A stretch of DNA of 64,000 nt from Kitasatospora viridis (GCF_007829815.1 NZ_VIWT01000001.1:4679001-4743000), one strand, 5' to 3'; counted from the first letter of the stretch, positions 23,648 through 32,961 are shown. The notes: generated by a model not told the origin, from the sequence alone. Made by a program: numbers and translations.

Positions 23648-25419
23648 CCATCCTCAACGAACCCGCCGCGGCCGGCGGGGCGCATGGGGGCACTGCCGCG
23701 GCCGGCGGATCCACGAAGCGGACCCGCACGCCCGGCGCCACCATCATCAAGTGGCTGACCACCACCGACCACAAGACGATCGGCACGATGTACCTCGGTA
23801 CCTCGTTCGCGTTCTTCCTGATCGGTGGCATCCTCGCGCTGGTGATGCGCGCCGAGCTGGCTCGTCCGGGGACCCAGATCCTCTCGAACGAGCAGTTCAA
23901 CCAGGCCTTCACCATGCACGGCACGATCATGCTGCTGATGTTCGCGACCCCGCTCTTCGCGGGCTTCGCGAACTGGATCATGCCGCTCCAGATCGGCGCC
24001 CCCGACGTCGCCTTCCCGCGACTGAACATGTTCGCCTACTGGCTCTACCTGTTCGGCTCGCTGATCGCGGTCGGCGGCTTCCTCACCCCGCAGGGTGCGG
24101 CCGACTTCGGTTGGTTCGCCTACTCGCCGCTCTCCGACGCGGTGCGTTCGCCGGGTGTCGGCGCCGACATGTGGATCATGGGTCTGGCCTTCTCCGGCTT
24201 CGGCACCATCCTCGGCGCGGTCAACTTCATCACCACGATCATCTGCATGCGCGCGCCCGGCATGACGATGTTCCGGATGTCGATCTTCGTCTGGAACGTC
24301 CTGCTGACCGCCGTGCTGGTGCTGCTGGCCTTCCCGGTGCTCGCCGCCGCGCTCTTCGCGCTGGAGGTGGACCGGAAGTTCGGGGCCCATATCTTCGACC
24401 CAACGAACGGTGGAGCCCTACTGTGGCAACACCTGTTCTGGTTCTTCGGTCACCCCGAGGTGTACATCATCGCGCTGCCGTTCTTCGGCATCGTCTCCGA
24501 GATCATCCCGGTCTTCAGTCGCAAGCCGATGTTCGGCTACTCCGGCCTGATCGCCGCGACGATCGGCATCGCCGGCCTCTCGGTGACGGTGTGGGCGCAC
24601 CACATGTACGTCACCGGCCAGGTGCTGCTGCCGTTCTTCTCCTTCATGACCTTCCTGATCGCGGTCCCGACCGGTGTGAAGTTCTTCAACTGGGTCGGCA
24701 CCATGTGGAAGGGCTCGCTCAGCTTCGAGACCCCGATGCTGTGGACCGTCGGCTTCCTGGTGACCTTCCTCTTCGGTGGTCTGACCGGTGTGCTGCTGGC
24801 CTCCCCGCCGATCGACTTCCACGTCTCGGACTCGTACTTCGTCGTCGCCCACTTCCACTACGTGGTGTTCGGCACCGTCGTCTTCGCGATGTTCGCCGGC
24901 TTCCACTTCTGGTGGCCGAAGATGACCGGCAAGATGCTGGACGAGCGGCTCGGCAAGATCACCTTCTGGACGCTGTTCATCGGCTTCCACAGCACCTTCC
25001 TGGTGCAGCACTGGCTCGGCGCCGAGGGCATGCCCCGCCGCTACGCCGACTACCTGGCCTCGGACGGCTTCACCACGCTGAACACCGTCTCGACCATCGG
25101 CTCGTTCCTGCTCGGCCTGTCGATCCTGCCGTTCCTCTACAACGTCTGGAAGACCGCCAAGTACGGCGAGAAGGTCGACGTCGACGACCCGTGGGGCTAC
25201 GGCCGTTCGCTGGAGTGGGCGACCTCCTGCCCGCCGCCGCGGCACAACTTCCTCACCCTGCCGCGGATCCGGTCGGAATCCCCGGCCTTCGACCTGCACC
25301 ACCCGGACATCGCGCAGCTCGACTACCTTGAGTACCACGGCCACCCGGCCAAGCACCTTGAGGGCGTCATCCCGGCTGAGTACGACCACGGCAAGAAGGA
25401 GAAGGGGGGCAACGCCTGA
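23644..25419 (+). CDS. ctaD: Cytochrome c oxidase subunit I
   Basis: The 591-residue, twelve-helix catalytic subunit with haem a and the haem a3-CuB site, which reduces oxygen and pumps protons. Ligand regions seen: the haem a His in FTMHGTIMLLMF, the CuB His-Tyr pair in WFFGHPEVYIIALP, the CuB His-His in WAHHMYV, and the haem ligands in VVAHFHYVVFG. The start GTG overlaps the ctaC stop and the stop overlaps ctaF by one base, so the three are translationally coupled. The length is normal. Together with qcrCAB it should form the actinobacterial bc1-aa3 supercomplex. Confidence 0.97.
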   Translation: MTILNEPAAAGGAHGGTAAAGGSTKRTRTPGATIIKWLTTTDHKTIGTMYLGTSFAFFLIGGILALVMRAELARPGTQILSNEQFNQAFTMHGTIMLLMFATPLFAGFANWIMPLQIGAPDVAFPRLNMFAYWLYLFGSLIAVGGFLTPQGAADFGWFAYSPLSDAVRSPGVGADMWIMGLAFSGFGTILGAVNFITTIICMRAPGMTMFRMSIFVWNVLLTAVLVLLAFPVLAAALFALEVDRKFGAHIFDPTNGGALLWQHLFWFFGHPEVYIIALPFFGIVSEIIPVFSRKPMFGYSGLIAATIGIAGLSVTVWAHHMYVTGQVLLPFFSFMTFLIAVPTGVKFFNWVGTMWKGSLSFETPMLWTVGFLVTFLFGGLTGVLLASPPIDFHVSDSYFVVAHFHYVVFGTVVFAMFAGFHFWWPKMTGKMLDERLGKITFWTLFIGFHSTFLVQHWLGAEGMPRRYADYLASDGFTTLNTVSTIGSFLLGLSILPFLYNVWKTAKYGEKVDVDDPWGYGRSLEWATSCPPPRHNFLTLPRIRSESPAFDLHHPDIAQLDYLEYHGHPAKHLEGVIPAEYDHGKKEKGGNA

Positions 25420-25835
25420 TGAAGGAACAGGGCAAGATCTTCGCGGGTCTCTCCGTCTTCGTCCTGATCATGGCCATCACCTACGGTCTGTGGACGACGC
25501 ACTCGTCGCACGGGATCGAGGCGGCCGGCACCACGGCGCTGTTCCTGGCCTTCGGCCTGTGCGCGTTCATCGCCTTCTACCTGGGCTTCACGGCCCGTCG
25601 GGTGGACCAGGGCGCGGGCGACAACCCCGAGGCCGAGGTCTCGGACGACGCCGGTGAGATGGGCTTCTTCGCCCCGCACAGCTGGCAGCCGCTCTCCCTG
25701 GCGATCGGTGGTGCGCTCGCCTTCTCCAGCATCATCTTCGGCTGGTGGCTGATGTTCTGGGCCGCTCCGATCATCGCGGTCGGCCTGTACGGCTGGGTCT
25801 TCGAGTTCTACCGCGGCGAGAACCAGAACCAGTAG
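25419..25835 (+). CDS. ctaF: Actinobacterial cytochrome c oxidase subunit IV
   Basis: The 138-residue membrane subunit IV specific to actinobacterial aa3 oxidase. It has four hydrophobic segments (about residues 7-27, 38-58, 92-108 and 110-126) with the family motif FGLCAFIAFYLGFTARRVD. The ATG at 25419 overlaps the ctaD stop (TGATG). The transcript ends at a textbook hairpin just downstream. It probably stabilises the oxidase; no cofactor ligands are seen. Confidence 0.93.
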   Translation: MKEQGKIFAGLSVFVLIMAITYGLWTTHSSHGIEAAGTTALFLAFGLCAFIAFYLGFTARRVDQGAGDNPEAEVSDDAGEMGFFAPHSWQPLSLAIGGALAFSSIIFGWWLMFWAAPIIAVGLYGWVFEFYRGENQNQ

Positions 25836-25855
25836 GTTCCGGCGCTCGACCGACC

Positions 25856-25892
25856 GGGCGGGACCCCTCTTCGGAGGGGTCCCGCCCCTTTT
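25856..25892 (+). terminator. Classical terminator of ctaCDF
   Basis: 14-bp stem GGGCGGGACCCCTC (25856-25869) with a TTCG tetraloop and complement to 25887, followed by CCTTTTGTT, an unusually T-rich tail for this genome. It lies 20 bases after the ctaF stop. Confidence 0.93.
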
Positions 25893-26009
25893 GTTGGGCC
25901 GTTCCGGTGGCGCCTTCACCCGGCCGGGCGCAGTGGCGTGCGTGGGCCCGGTCCAGGTGCGGAGATGTTCCTACGATCTGATGCATCGTCCGAACCTCAG
26001 GAGGATCCG

Positions 26010-27290
26010 GTGACCGTCAGATGGGCAGGAGACCGGGGGAGCGCACGGGCCCGGGGCCGCCGCGGGGCGGCCTGGCTGGCCGTCACACCGCTGCTGGCGG
26101 CACCGCTGGCGGCCTGTTCCGACGGCGGTGGCTCGGCGCCGCGCGCGATCGACGCGGGACGGGCGGTGCGCACCTCGGCGACCGCCGACGCCGACCCGGG
26201 GAAGCCGTTCACGGTGACCGCCCAGGCCGGCGACCGGCTCACCGACGTGACGCTCAGCGGCCCGGACGGCCGCCAGGTGGCCGGCGTGCTGGACCCGGAC
26301 GGCCACAGCTGGCACAGCACCGGGCCGCTGGCCCCGGGCACCCACTACACCGCCCGGATCGCCGCCGCCGACACGCACGGCGGCCGCGGCGAGACCAGCA
26401 CCGACCTGACGACCGAGCAGGCCGCCCGGACGCTGGCCGTGACGCTGGGCCCCGACCTCGGCAAGGACACCTACGGGGTGGGCGAGCCGCTCACCGCGCA
26501 GCTCTCCGAGGCGGTCACCGACCCGGCCGCCCGGCAGCGGGTGGAGCAGGAGCTCTCGGTGGTCTCCACGCCCGCGGTGACCGGCGCCTGGTACTGGGTG
26601 GACGGCAAGGACCTGCACTTCCGGCCGCAGGACTACTGGCCGGCCGGGACCAAGGTGCGGCTCAGCTGGGACGGCCAGGGCACCGCGATCGACACCGCCG
26701 GGCTCTACGGCGGACCGGCCTCCACCGTCTCGTTCAGCACCGGCGACCGGGTCGAGGCGATCGTGGACGCGTCCAGCGACCAGATGACCTTCAAGCGCAA
26801 CGGCGAGGTGGTCAGCACCATGCCGGTGACCACCGGCAAGCCCGGCTTCGACACCCGCAACGGCATCAAGGTGGTGCTGGGCCAGGAGCGTTCGGTGCAG
26901 ATGAAGAGCGAGACCATCGGCATCGCGCAGGGCAGCAGCGAGTCCTACGACCTCAAGGTCGAGTGGGCCACCCGGGTGACCTGGAGCGGCGAGTACGTGC
27001 ACGCGGCGCCCTGGTCGGTGGGCTCGCAGGGCGTGGAGAACGTCAGCCACGGCTGCACCGGGATGAGCACCGACAACGCCAAGTGGTTCTACGAGCAGAC
27101 CCGGGTGGGCGACATCGTCCAGGTGGTGAACAGCCACGGGCACCAGATGGAGCCGTTCGGCAACGGCTTCGGGGACTGGAACGTGTCCTGGAGCGACTGG
27201 CTCAAGGGCAGTGCGCTGGGGCACCCGGTCAGCACCGGGGCACCGCAGCCGGCCGCCCAGGCGGCCGCCACGCTGCGGCCGCAGACCTAG
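26010..27290 (+). CDS. Lipid-anchored L,D-transpeptidase
   Basis: A 426-residue enzyme that forms 3-3 cross-links in peptidoglycan. Seen: a Tat/Sec-like signal with the lipobox LAAC (Cys36), two Ig-like domains (about 60-150 and 155-250), and the YkuD catalytic domain with the active-site segment HAAPWSVGSQGVENVSHGCTGMS (His and Cys of the SHGC motif). C-terminal HGHQMEPFGNG is also typical of the mycobacterial LdtMt2 type. The start is GTG at 26010 preceded by a perfect AGGAGG. The stop overlaps the convergent GntR gene by four bases (CTAG). It is embedded between the two respiratory gene groups. Confidence 0.93.
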   Translation: MTVRWAGDRGSARARGRRGAAWLAVTPLLAAPLAACSDGGGSAPRAIDAGRAVRTSATADADPGKPFTVTAQAGDRLTDVTLSGPDGRQVAGVLDPDGHSWHSTGPLAPGTHYTARIAAADTHGGRGETSTDLTTEQAARTLAVTLGPDLGKDTYGVGEPLTAQLSEAVTDPAARQRVEQELSVVSTPAVTGAWYWVDGKDLHFRPQDYWPAGTKVRLSWDGQGTAIDTAGLYGGPASTVSFSTGDRVEAIVDASSDQMTFKRNGEVVSTMPVTTGKPGFDTRNGIKVVLGQERSVQMKSETIGIAQGSSESYDLKVEWATRVTWSGEYVHAAPWSVGSQGVENVSHGCTGMSTDNAKWFYEQTRVGDIVQVVNSHGHQMEPFGNGFGDWNVSWSDWLKGSALGHPVSTGAPQPAAQAAATLRPQT

Positions 27291-27664
27291 CGACCCGCCG
27301 ACCCGTAGACGAGGTCCAGCGCGCCGGTGACGGCCGCCTGGGCCTCGTCGCGGGTCAGGCCCAGGCGCTGCACCCGGCCGGCGAACTCGGTGGCCGCACC
27401 GGCCGCGAGCCGGTGCGCGGTGTCGCCCACCGCGGCCACCAGGGTGCCGCGCCGCCCGTGCGTCTCCACCACGCCGTCGGCCTCCAGCTCGCGGTAGGCC
27501 CGGGCCACCGTGTTGGCGGCCAGGCCGAGCTGCTCGGCCAGGGCCCGCACCGTCGGCAGCTTCAGCCCGGCGGGCAGCGCGCCCGCCCTGGCCTGCTCGG
27601 CGATCTGCGAGCGCAGCTGCTCGTACGGGGGAGTGGGCCCGGCGTGGTCGATGCTCAGTTGCAC
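27287..27664 (-). CDS. GntR-family (YtrA-type) regulator
   Basis: A 125-residue DNA-binding protein with a GntR winged helix-turn-helix (PPYEQLRSQIAEQARAGALPAGLKLPTVRALAEQLGLAANTVARAYRELE, about residues 12-61) and a short C-terminal helical tail, the layout of the YtrA subgroup, which has no large effector domain. YtrA members usually control nearby ABC transporters, but none is next to it here; its target is unknown. The start is GTG at 27664 with AAGGAG. The stop overlaps that of the L,D-transpeptidase. Confidence 0.87.
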   Translation of the reverse strand: MQLSIDHAGPTPPYEQLRSQIAEQARAGALPAGLKLPTVRALAEQLGLAANTVARAYRELEADGVVETHGRRGTLVAAVGDTAHRLAAGAATEFAGRVQRLGLTRDEAQAAVTGALDLVYGSAGR

Positions 27665-27755
27665 TTGCTGCGGCTCCTTGTGCGGGGCTGACGGGGCGTC
27701 ACCATATTGTGCACCCGTGCGCGCCGGCCCCGGCGGGTGACGGGTGGATATGCCA

Positions 27756-27791
27756 AGGGCCCCTGCCCGGCGGATGCCGGGCAGGGGCCCT
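27756..27791 (-). terminator. 16-bp hairpin ending qcrCAB
   Basis: Perfect arms AGGGCCCCTGCCCGGC (27756-27771) and complement (27776-27791) with a GGAT loop, 24 bases beyond the qcrB stop on the minus strand. It separates qcrB from the gntR promoter. Confidence 0.9.
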
Positions 27792-27815
27792 CAGGTGGCT
27801 GACTGCAGGTGGGGA

Positions 27816-29468
27816 TCAGTGGTGGCCGTGGCCGCTGGTGATCTCCTTGAACTCCTCGGCGGTCGCCTTGGGGATCTGGTTCCCCTCGCCGAAGTACCCC
27901 TCGGAGAGCTTGGCCCGGGTCTTGGCGACCACGCCGGCCTTGCGGGCGACGCCGTTCTCGTCCACCTCGGCGGGCAGCTCGACCGGCTCGTACTGCTCGT
28001 GGTTGGTGAGCTTGTGCAGCGCGGTCGGGTCGAGCTGGGCGTGCACCTCGACGAACTCACCGTGCGGCAGCCGCTTGATGACACCGGTCTCGCGGCCGTG
28101 CAGCACCTTCTCCTTGTCACGGCGCTGCAGGCCGAGGCACCAGCGCTTGGTCACGAAGAAGACGATCACCGGGACGATGAACGAACCGGCCCGCACGAAG
28201 TACGTGATGTCGTTCAGCGACAGGTGGAAGTGGGTCGCGATCAGGTCGTTGCCACCGCCGGAGAGCAGCACCAGGTACAGGCTGATCCAGGCGGCACCGA
28301 GGGCGGTGCGGACCGGGGCGTTGCGCGGGCGGTCCAGGATGTGGTGCTCGCGCTTGTCGCCGGTGATCCAGCTCTCGATGAACGGGTAGACCGCGATGGC
28401 CACCAGGACCAGCGGGAAGAGCATCAGCGGGATGAACACGCCCAGGTTCAGCGTGTGGCCCCAGGCCCGGACCTCCCAGCCCGGCATGACGCGGATCAGA
28501 CCCTCGGCGAAGCCCATGTACCAGTCGGGCTGGGCGTCGGTGGAGACCTGGTCCGGACGGTACGGGCCGTAGGCCCAGACCGGGTTGACCGAGGCGATCG
28601 CGGACATCGCCGCGATGATGCCGAAGACCAGGAAGAAGAAGCCACCGGCCTTGGCCATGTAGACCGGCATCAGCGGCATGCCGACGACGTTCTTCTCGGT
28701 CCGGCCCGGGCCCGCCCACTGGGTGTGCTTGTGGTAGAAGACCAGGATCAGGTGCGCCACCAGCAGGCCGAGCATGATGCCCGGGATCAGCAGCACGTGG
28801 ATGGTGAAGAACCGCGGCACGATGTCGGTGCCGGGGAACTCCCCGCCGAACAGGAAGAACGAGATGTAGGTGCCCACCAGCGGGACGGCCAGGATCGCGC
28901 CCTCCATGAACCGGATGCCGGTGCCGGAGAGCAGGTCGTCGGGGAGCGAGTACCCGAGGAAGCCGTCGAAGAAGCCCAGGAAGAGCAGCAGGAAGCCGAA
29001 GATCCAGTTGATCTCGCGGGGCTTGCGGAACGCGCCGGTGAAGAAGACGCGCATCATGTGCACGAACATCGCGGCGACGAAGACGATGGCGGCCCAGTGG
29101 TGGATCTGACGGATCAGCAGACCGCCGCGGACCTCGAAGCTGATGTTCAGCGTCGAGGCGTAGGCCTCCGACATGTGGATGCCGTTGAGCGGGGCGTAGG
29201 AGCCGTTGTAGACGACCTCGCCCATGCTGGGCTTGAAGAAGAGCGTCAGGTAGACGCCCGTCAGGATGATGATGATGAAGGTGTAGAGGCAGATCTCACC
29301 GAGCATGAAGGACCAGTGGTCCGGGAAGATCTTCCGCAGGTTGGACTTGGCCAGGGAGTAGATCCCGAGCCGGCCGTCCAGGTAGTCCGCGGCGGCCTCG
29401 GCCTTGTTCGCGGGCTTGGCGCGAGTGCTGGCCGGAGCGGCCTGCTTGGCGCTGGAGGAGGAACTCAT
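27816..29468 (-). CDS. qcrB: Cytochrome bc1 complex cytochrome b subunit
   Basis: The 550-residue menaquinol:cytochrome c oxidoreductase cytochrome b. The two haem b pairs lie in RQIHHWAAIVFVAAMFVHMMR and FFTIHVLLIPGIMLGLLVAHLI. SLPDDLLSG and the PDWY motif (AQPDWYMGFAEGLIR) form the quinol sites. The actinobacterial C-terminal cytoplasmic extension of about 120 residues, ending in HGHH, is present. The start is ATG at 29468, overlapping the qcrA stop (ATGA). The inhibitor target site (Q203-type drugs) is in this subunit in mycobacteria. Complete length. Confidence 0.96.
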   Translation of the reverse strand: MSSSSSAKQAAPASTRAKPANKAEAAADYLDGRLGIYSLAKSNLRKIFPDHWSFMLGEICLYTFIIIILTGVYLTLFFKPSMGEVVYNGSYAPLNGIHMSEAYASTLNISFEVRGGLLIRQIHHWAAIVFVAAMFVHMMRVFFTGAFRKPREINWIFGFLLLFLGFFDGFLGYSLPDDLLSGTGIRFMEGAILAVPLVGTYISFFLFGGEFPGTDIVPRFFTIHVLLIPGIMLGLLVAHLILVFYHKHTQWAGPGRTEKNVVGMPLMPVYMAKAGGFFFLVFGIIAAMSAIASVNPVWAYGPYRPDQVSTDAQPDWYMGFAEGLIRVMPGWEVRAWGHTLNLGVFIPLMLFPLVLVAIAVYPFIESWITGDKREHHILDRPRNAPVRTALGAAWISLYLVLLSGGGNDLIATHFHLSLNDITYFVRAGSFIVPVIVFFVTKRWCLGLQRRDKEKVLHGRETGVIKRLPHGEFVEVHAQLDPTALHKLTNHEQYEPVELPAEVDENGVARKAGVVAKTRAKLSEGYFGEGNQIPKATAEEFKEITSGHGHH

Positions 29469-30559
29469 GCGCTGCGCTCCCAGAAGCTCGGGCCGACGGG
29501 CTTGGCGAAGTCCTGGGTGGCGATCAGGTAGCCCGACGGATCGGTGGTGATCTTCAGCTGCGGCAGCGGGTGGCCGGCCGGGCCGAAGATGACGCGGGCG
29601 CCGTCCGACAGGTCGAAGGTCGACTGGTGGCACGGGCAGAGGGCGTGGTGGGTCTGCTGCTCGTACAGCGAGATCGGGCAACCGACGTGGGTGCAGATCT
29701 TGGAGTAGGCGAGCACGCCCTCGAAGCCCAGGCCCTTGGACTTGTCGTCCTTGATGTCGTCCGGCTGGATGCGGATCAGCATCAGCGCGTCCTTGGCGAT
29801 GGCCTGCTGGAAGTCCTCGTCGGTCTCCTGCAGACCGCCCGGGCGGGAGGCCGACGGGCCGGGCTTGGCGAACGTCAGCGAACCGATGCCGATGTCCTCG
29901 GCCTTCATCGGCTCGTTGGTGTTCATGTTGATCAGGCGGATGGGGGCGTCCGGGGTCGCCTCCTTCCAGCCGGTGCTGTCCAGGCTCTTCTCCGGCAGCG
30001 GACCGAGGTCGCGCAGCAGCATCACGCCGGAGAGCGGGACCAGCGCCATCGAGCCGATCAGGGTGTTGCGGATCATCTTGCGGCGGCCGAAGCCGGACTC
30101 GCCGGCACCGGTCTTGAACTGCTGGATGACGTCCGCGCGGGTCTCGTCGTCGGCCTCGATCGCGTGGCGCTCGGCCGGCAGCTCGACGTCCGACATCAGG
30201 GTGCGGGCCCAGTGCACGGCGCCGGCGCCGATGCAGAAGAGCGCGACGCCGAGGGTCATGCCCAGCGCGAAGTTCAGCGCGCTGATGTGGCCCAGCGGGA
30301 AGATGTAGACGATCTTCGACTTGTCGATCGCCACGTAGGAGGCGATGAAGCCCACGGTGGCGAGCATCGACACGACGAACATCAGGGACACCTGACGCTC
30401 GGCACGCTTGGCGGCCCGCTCGTCGATGTCGGTCCGGCGCGGCTCGTGGGCCGGCAGGCCCGGGTCCGCGAACGGGTTCTCGGCGACGGCGGCCTCGCCG
30501 TGGCCGTGGACGGCGTCGTGCGCCGTCGGCAGGTTGTCGTCTGACATGTCGTGGCTCAT
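29465..30559 (-). CDS. qcrA: Rieske iron-sulfur subunit of bc1
   Basis: A 364-residue protein with three N-terminal transmembrane helices (about 58-76, 93-116 and 165-183), as in actinobacterial QcrA, and a C-terminal Rieske fold. The [2Fe-2S] ligands are Cys289/His291 (CTHVGC) and Cys308/His311 (CPCH), with Cys294 and Cys310 as the structural disulfide. The ATG at 30559 overlaps the qcrC stop (ATGA); a second ATG four codons later is possible. It carries electrons from menaquinol to the dihaem cytochrome QcrC. Confidence 0.96.
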   Translation of the reverse strand: MSHDMSDDNLPTAHDAVHGHGEAAVAENPFADPGLPAHEPRRTDIDERAAKRAERQVSLMFVVSMLATVGFIASYVAIDKSKIVYIFPLGHISALNFALGMTLGVALFCIGAGAVHWARTLMSDVELPAERHAIEADDETRADVIQQFKTGAGESGFGRRKMIRNTLIGSMALVPLSGVMLLRDLGPLPEKSLDSTGWKEATPDAPIRLINMNTNEPMKAEDIGIGSLTFAKPGPSASRPGGLQETDEDFQQAIAKDALMLIRIQPDDIKDDKSKGLGFEGVLAYSKICTHVGCPISLYEQQTHHALCPCHQSTFDLSDGARVIFGPAGHPLPQLKITTDPSGYLIATQDFAKPVGPSFWERSA

Positions 30560-31365
30560 GACTTCTTGGCCTTGGTGGTGTGGGCTGCGACCCAGATCGC
30601 GACGGCGATCAGGACGCCGAGGCCGAAGATCCAGCCGAACAGACCCTCGGTGACCGGACCGAGGCTGCCGAGCGACAGGCCACCGGGGTTGGGCGCCTCG
30701 TTCGCCTGGTAGCGCACGAAGGCCACGATCTGCTGCTTCTGCTGCTCCGGCATGGTGCTGTCCGGGAAGGACGGCATGTTCTGCGGGCCGGTCTGCATGG
30801 CCTCGTAGATGTACTTCGGGTCGACGTTCTCCAGCGACGGGGCGAACTTGCCCTGCGTCAGAGCACCACCGGCACCGGCGAAGTTGTGGCACTGAGAGCA
30901 GTTGGTCCGGAACAGGTCGCCACCCTTGGAGATGGCGTCCGTCTCGGTGGAGGTGTACTGGTCCTTGGTCGGCGTCGCCGGGCCGGGGCCGAGCGAAGCG
31001 ACGAAGGCGGCCAGCTGGTCGATCTCGGACTGGTTGTAGATGGTCTTCTTGCGCGGGACCTGGGCGCCGGGCTGCTGCGCGGGCATGCGACCGGTACCGA
31101 CCTGGAAGTCGACGGCGGCGGAGCCCACACCGACCAGGCTCGGGCCCATGCTGCTGCCCTGGCCGTTCAGTCCGTGGCAGGAGGAGCAGCCGACGGCGAA
31201 GAGCCGCTTGCCCTCGTCGATCGCGAGCGACTGCGCGGAGCTGTCGGCCTGCGCCTGCTCGGTGGGCGCGAACGCGGCGTACAGCCCCCCGGAGGCCACG
31301 AGGGCGAAGAGTAGGACGACGAGCGCTGCCAGTGGGTGGCGCCGTCGTGCGGAGAGCTTTTTCAC
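30556..31365 (-). CDS. qcrC: Dihaem cytochrome c subunit of bc1
   Basis: A 269-residue membrane-anchored dihaem cytochrome c, which replaces soluble cytochrome c in actinobacteria and passes electrons straight to CtaC. Two CXXCH sites: CSSCH (Cys60-His64) and CSQCH (Cys156-His160), with axial Met candidates in GRMP and NMPSF. It has an N-terminal signal helix and a C-terminal anchor helix (about 237-258). The start is GTG at 31365, with only a weak GGGG upstream. First of qcrCAB; ctaE lies 139 bases upstream. Confidence 0.96.
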   Translation of the reverse strand: MKKLSARRRHPLAALVVLLFALVASGGLYAAFAPTEQAQADSSAQSLAIDEGKRLFAVGCSSCHGLNGQGSSMGPSLVGVGSAAVDFQVGTGRMPAQQPGAQVPRKKTIYNQSEIDQLAAFVASLGPGPATPTKDQYTSTETDAISKGGDLFRTNCSQCHNFAGAGGALTQGKFAPSLENVDPKYIYEAMQTGPQNMPSFPDSTMPEQQKQQIVAFVRYQANEAPNPGGLSLGSLGPVTEGLFGWIFGLGVLIAVAIWVAAHTTKAKKS

Positions 31366-31504
31366 GGAATACCCCGGTGTCAGGATCTGGTCGTCTGGAG
31401 GTGCCCGGTGTCGGTGTCGGCACCGGCAGGGGGCAGGGGCACGGGCAAAGGACCCGGCGCCGTGGGGCGGTCGGGTCCGGCCGGCGAGCCAGCGACCTGA
31501 TCGG

Positions 31505-32125
31505 CTACTTGATCAGGTAGATGGTCGCGAACAGGCCGATCCAGACCACGTCGACGAAGTGCCAGTAGTACGACACGACGATCGCCGCGGTGGCCTGCTC
31601 ATGCGTGAACCGCTTGGCGGCGTAGGTCCGCCCCAGCACCAGCAGGAAGGCGATCAGACCGCCCGTCACGTGGAGCCCGTGGAAGCCGGTGGTCAGGTAG
31701 AACACCGAGCCGTACGGGTCGGAGGACAACGAGAGGTGGTCCTTCTTCACCAGCGAGGTGTACTCGTAGATCTGACCGCCGATGAAGGTTGCGCCCATCA
31801 CGAAGGTCACCGCGAACCACGACCGGAGCTTCTTCACGTCACCGCGCTCGGCGGCGAAGACGCCGAGCTGACAGGTGAGCGAGGAGAGCACCAGGATCGT
31901 GGTGTTCACGGAGGAGAAGGGGACGTTGAGGGCATGCGCCTTCTCGGCCCAGAAGTCTGGTCCCTTCACGGAACGCGCCGTGAAGTACATCGCGAAGAGG
32001 GCCGCGAAGAACATCAGCTCGGAACTCAACCAGACGATGGTTCCGACACTGGTCATGTTCGGTCGGTTGACCGATCCATGCGCGTGCCCGGTTTCTGTTG
32101 CTGTTGCTGTCGCCACGACCGACAT
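31505..32125 (-). CDS. ctaE: Cytochrome c oxidase subunit III
   Basis: The 206-residue, five-helix subunit III typical of actinobacteria (shorter than the seven-helix form). Conserved features: WLSSELMFFAALFAMYFTAR with the helix Glu, the ERGD turn, and the final FHGLHVTGGL... YYWHFVDVVWIGLFATIYL. The start is ATG at 32125. It lies upstream of qcrCAB on the same strand, an arrangement also seen in mycobacteria, so transcription may run ctaE-qcrCAB. Confidence 0.96.
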   Translation of the reverse strand: MSVVATATATETGHAHGSVNRPNMTSVGTIVWLSSELMFFAALFAMYFTARSVKGPDFWAEKAHALNVPFSSVNTTILVLSSLTCQLGVFAAERGDVKKLRSWFAVTFVMGATFIGGQIYEYTSLVKKDHLSLSSDPYGSVFYLTTGFHGLHVTGGLIAFLLVLGRTYAAKRFTHEQATAAIVVSYYWHFVDVVWIGLFATIYLIK

Positions 32126-32439
32126 TATGTCGGTCCCTTATTCCGTCTTCACGCCGGGGGGTCTTCCTCGGAGTGTCCGGTGCGTGCGGTATGCCCGGAT
32201 GGCTGCACCAGGGGGTTTACCACTCCCGGGCCCCTCCGGACAGCCCGTCAGCACGGGCGGCTGACGTTCCCTCGCCCAGTCGGGTGACGGTGGCTCAGTT
32301 CCGCGGACGGGGCCGGATCGCGACTGTGCGCGCCGATCTCGTGCCGGACGCTCACCGGGACGGGTGATCGGGGAGTAGCATCCGGAGGTGGTGGACGTGG
32401 TCTGGATCACATTCGTCTGACACATGGGAGCAGGTCCTG
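32126..32439. promoter_or_regulatory. Divergent spacer between ctaE and the pseudo-receiver gene
   Basis: 314 bases with no convincing gene. On the plus strand TAGCAT at 32376-32381 fits a -10 for the pseudo-receiver gene. No strong palindrome or riboswitch fold was recognised. Confidence 0.35.
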
Positions 32440-32862
32440 ATGACGCACAGCAGCGACGAGGCGCTCACCGTCCTCGTCTACAGCGACGACCGCAACACCC
32501 GGGCGCAGGTGCTCGCGGCCCTCGGCCGGCGCCCGGCGGCCGACCTGCCCGAGGTCGAGTACCAGGAGTGCGCGACCACTCCCGCGGTCCTGCGGGCACT
32601 TGAGAAGGGCGGGGTGGACCTCTGCGTCTTCGACGGCGAGGCGGTTCCGGCCGGCGGCCTCGGCCTGGCCCGGCAGGTGAAGGACGAGATCTACGGCTGC
32701 CCGCCGGTGCTGGTGCTGATCGGGCGCCCGCAGGACAGCTGGTTGGCCGCCTGGAGCCGGGCCGACGCGGCGATCTCCCAGCCGGTGGACCCGGTGGCGC
32801 TGGCCGAGGCGGTGGCCACCCTGTTGCGGGCCCGGCTCGGCGCCAGGTCACTGGCCCGCTGA
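32440..32862 (+). CDS. Stand-alone pseudo-receiver domain protein
   Basis: A 140-residue protein with the alpha/beta receiver fold of response regulators and no output domain. Acidic residues after strand 1 (VLVYSDDRNTR) and a possible phosphoacceptor Asp (DLCVFDGEAV) remain, but the conserved Lys before the cis-proline is replaced by Gln (AAISQPVDP), and the switch Ser/Thr is not at its normal place (VLVLIGRPQDSW). It probably does not take part in normal phosphotransfer. Conserved beside ctaE/trpD in streptomycetes, as I recall; the role is unknown. It ends before a 13-bp hairpin. Confidence 0.8.
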   Translation: MTHSSDEALTVLVYSDDRNTRAQVLAALGRRPAADLPEVEYQECATTPAVLRALEKGGVDLCVFDGEAVPAGGLGLARQVKDEIYGCPPVLVLIGRPQDSWLAAWSRADAAISQPVDPVALAEAVATLLRARLGARSLAR

Positions 32863-32930
32863 GCCGGCCTGCGGTCCGGCCCGGCGGACGGTCGGCCGGG
32901 GCCGGCGCCCCGGCCGTCTCAGCAGGAGAG

Positions 32931-32961
32931 AAGGGCCGCCGTCCACGCGACGGCGGCCCTT
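32931..32961 (+). terminator. 13-bp hairpin after the pseudo-receiver gene
   Basis: Arms AAGGGCCGCCGTC (32931-32943) and complement (32949-32961), loop CACGC. It ends the short monocistronic transcript before trpD. Confidence 0.88.

Noticed and set aside
32440..32862. Complete response regulator
   Set aside because: There is no DNA-binding output domain and the receiver lacks the conserved Lys, so it was described as a pseudo-receiver.
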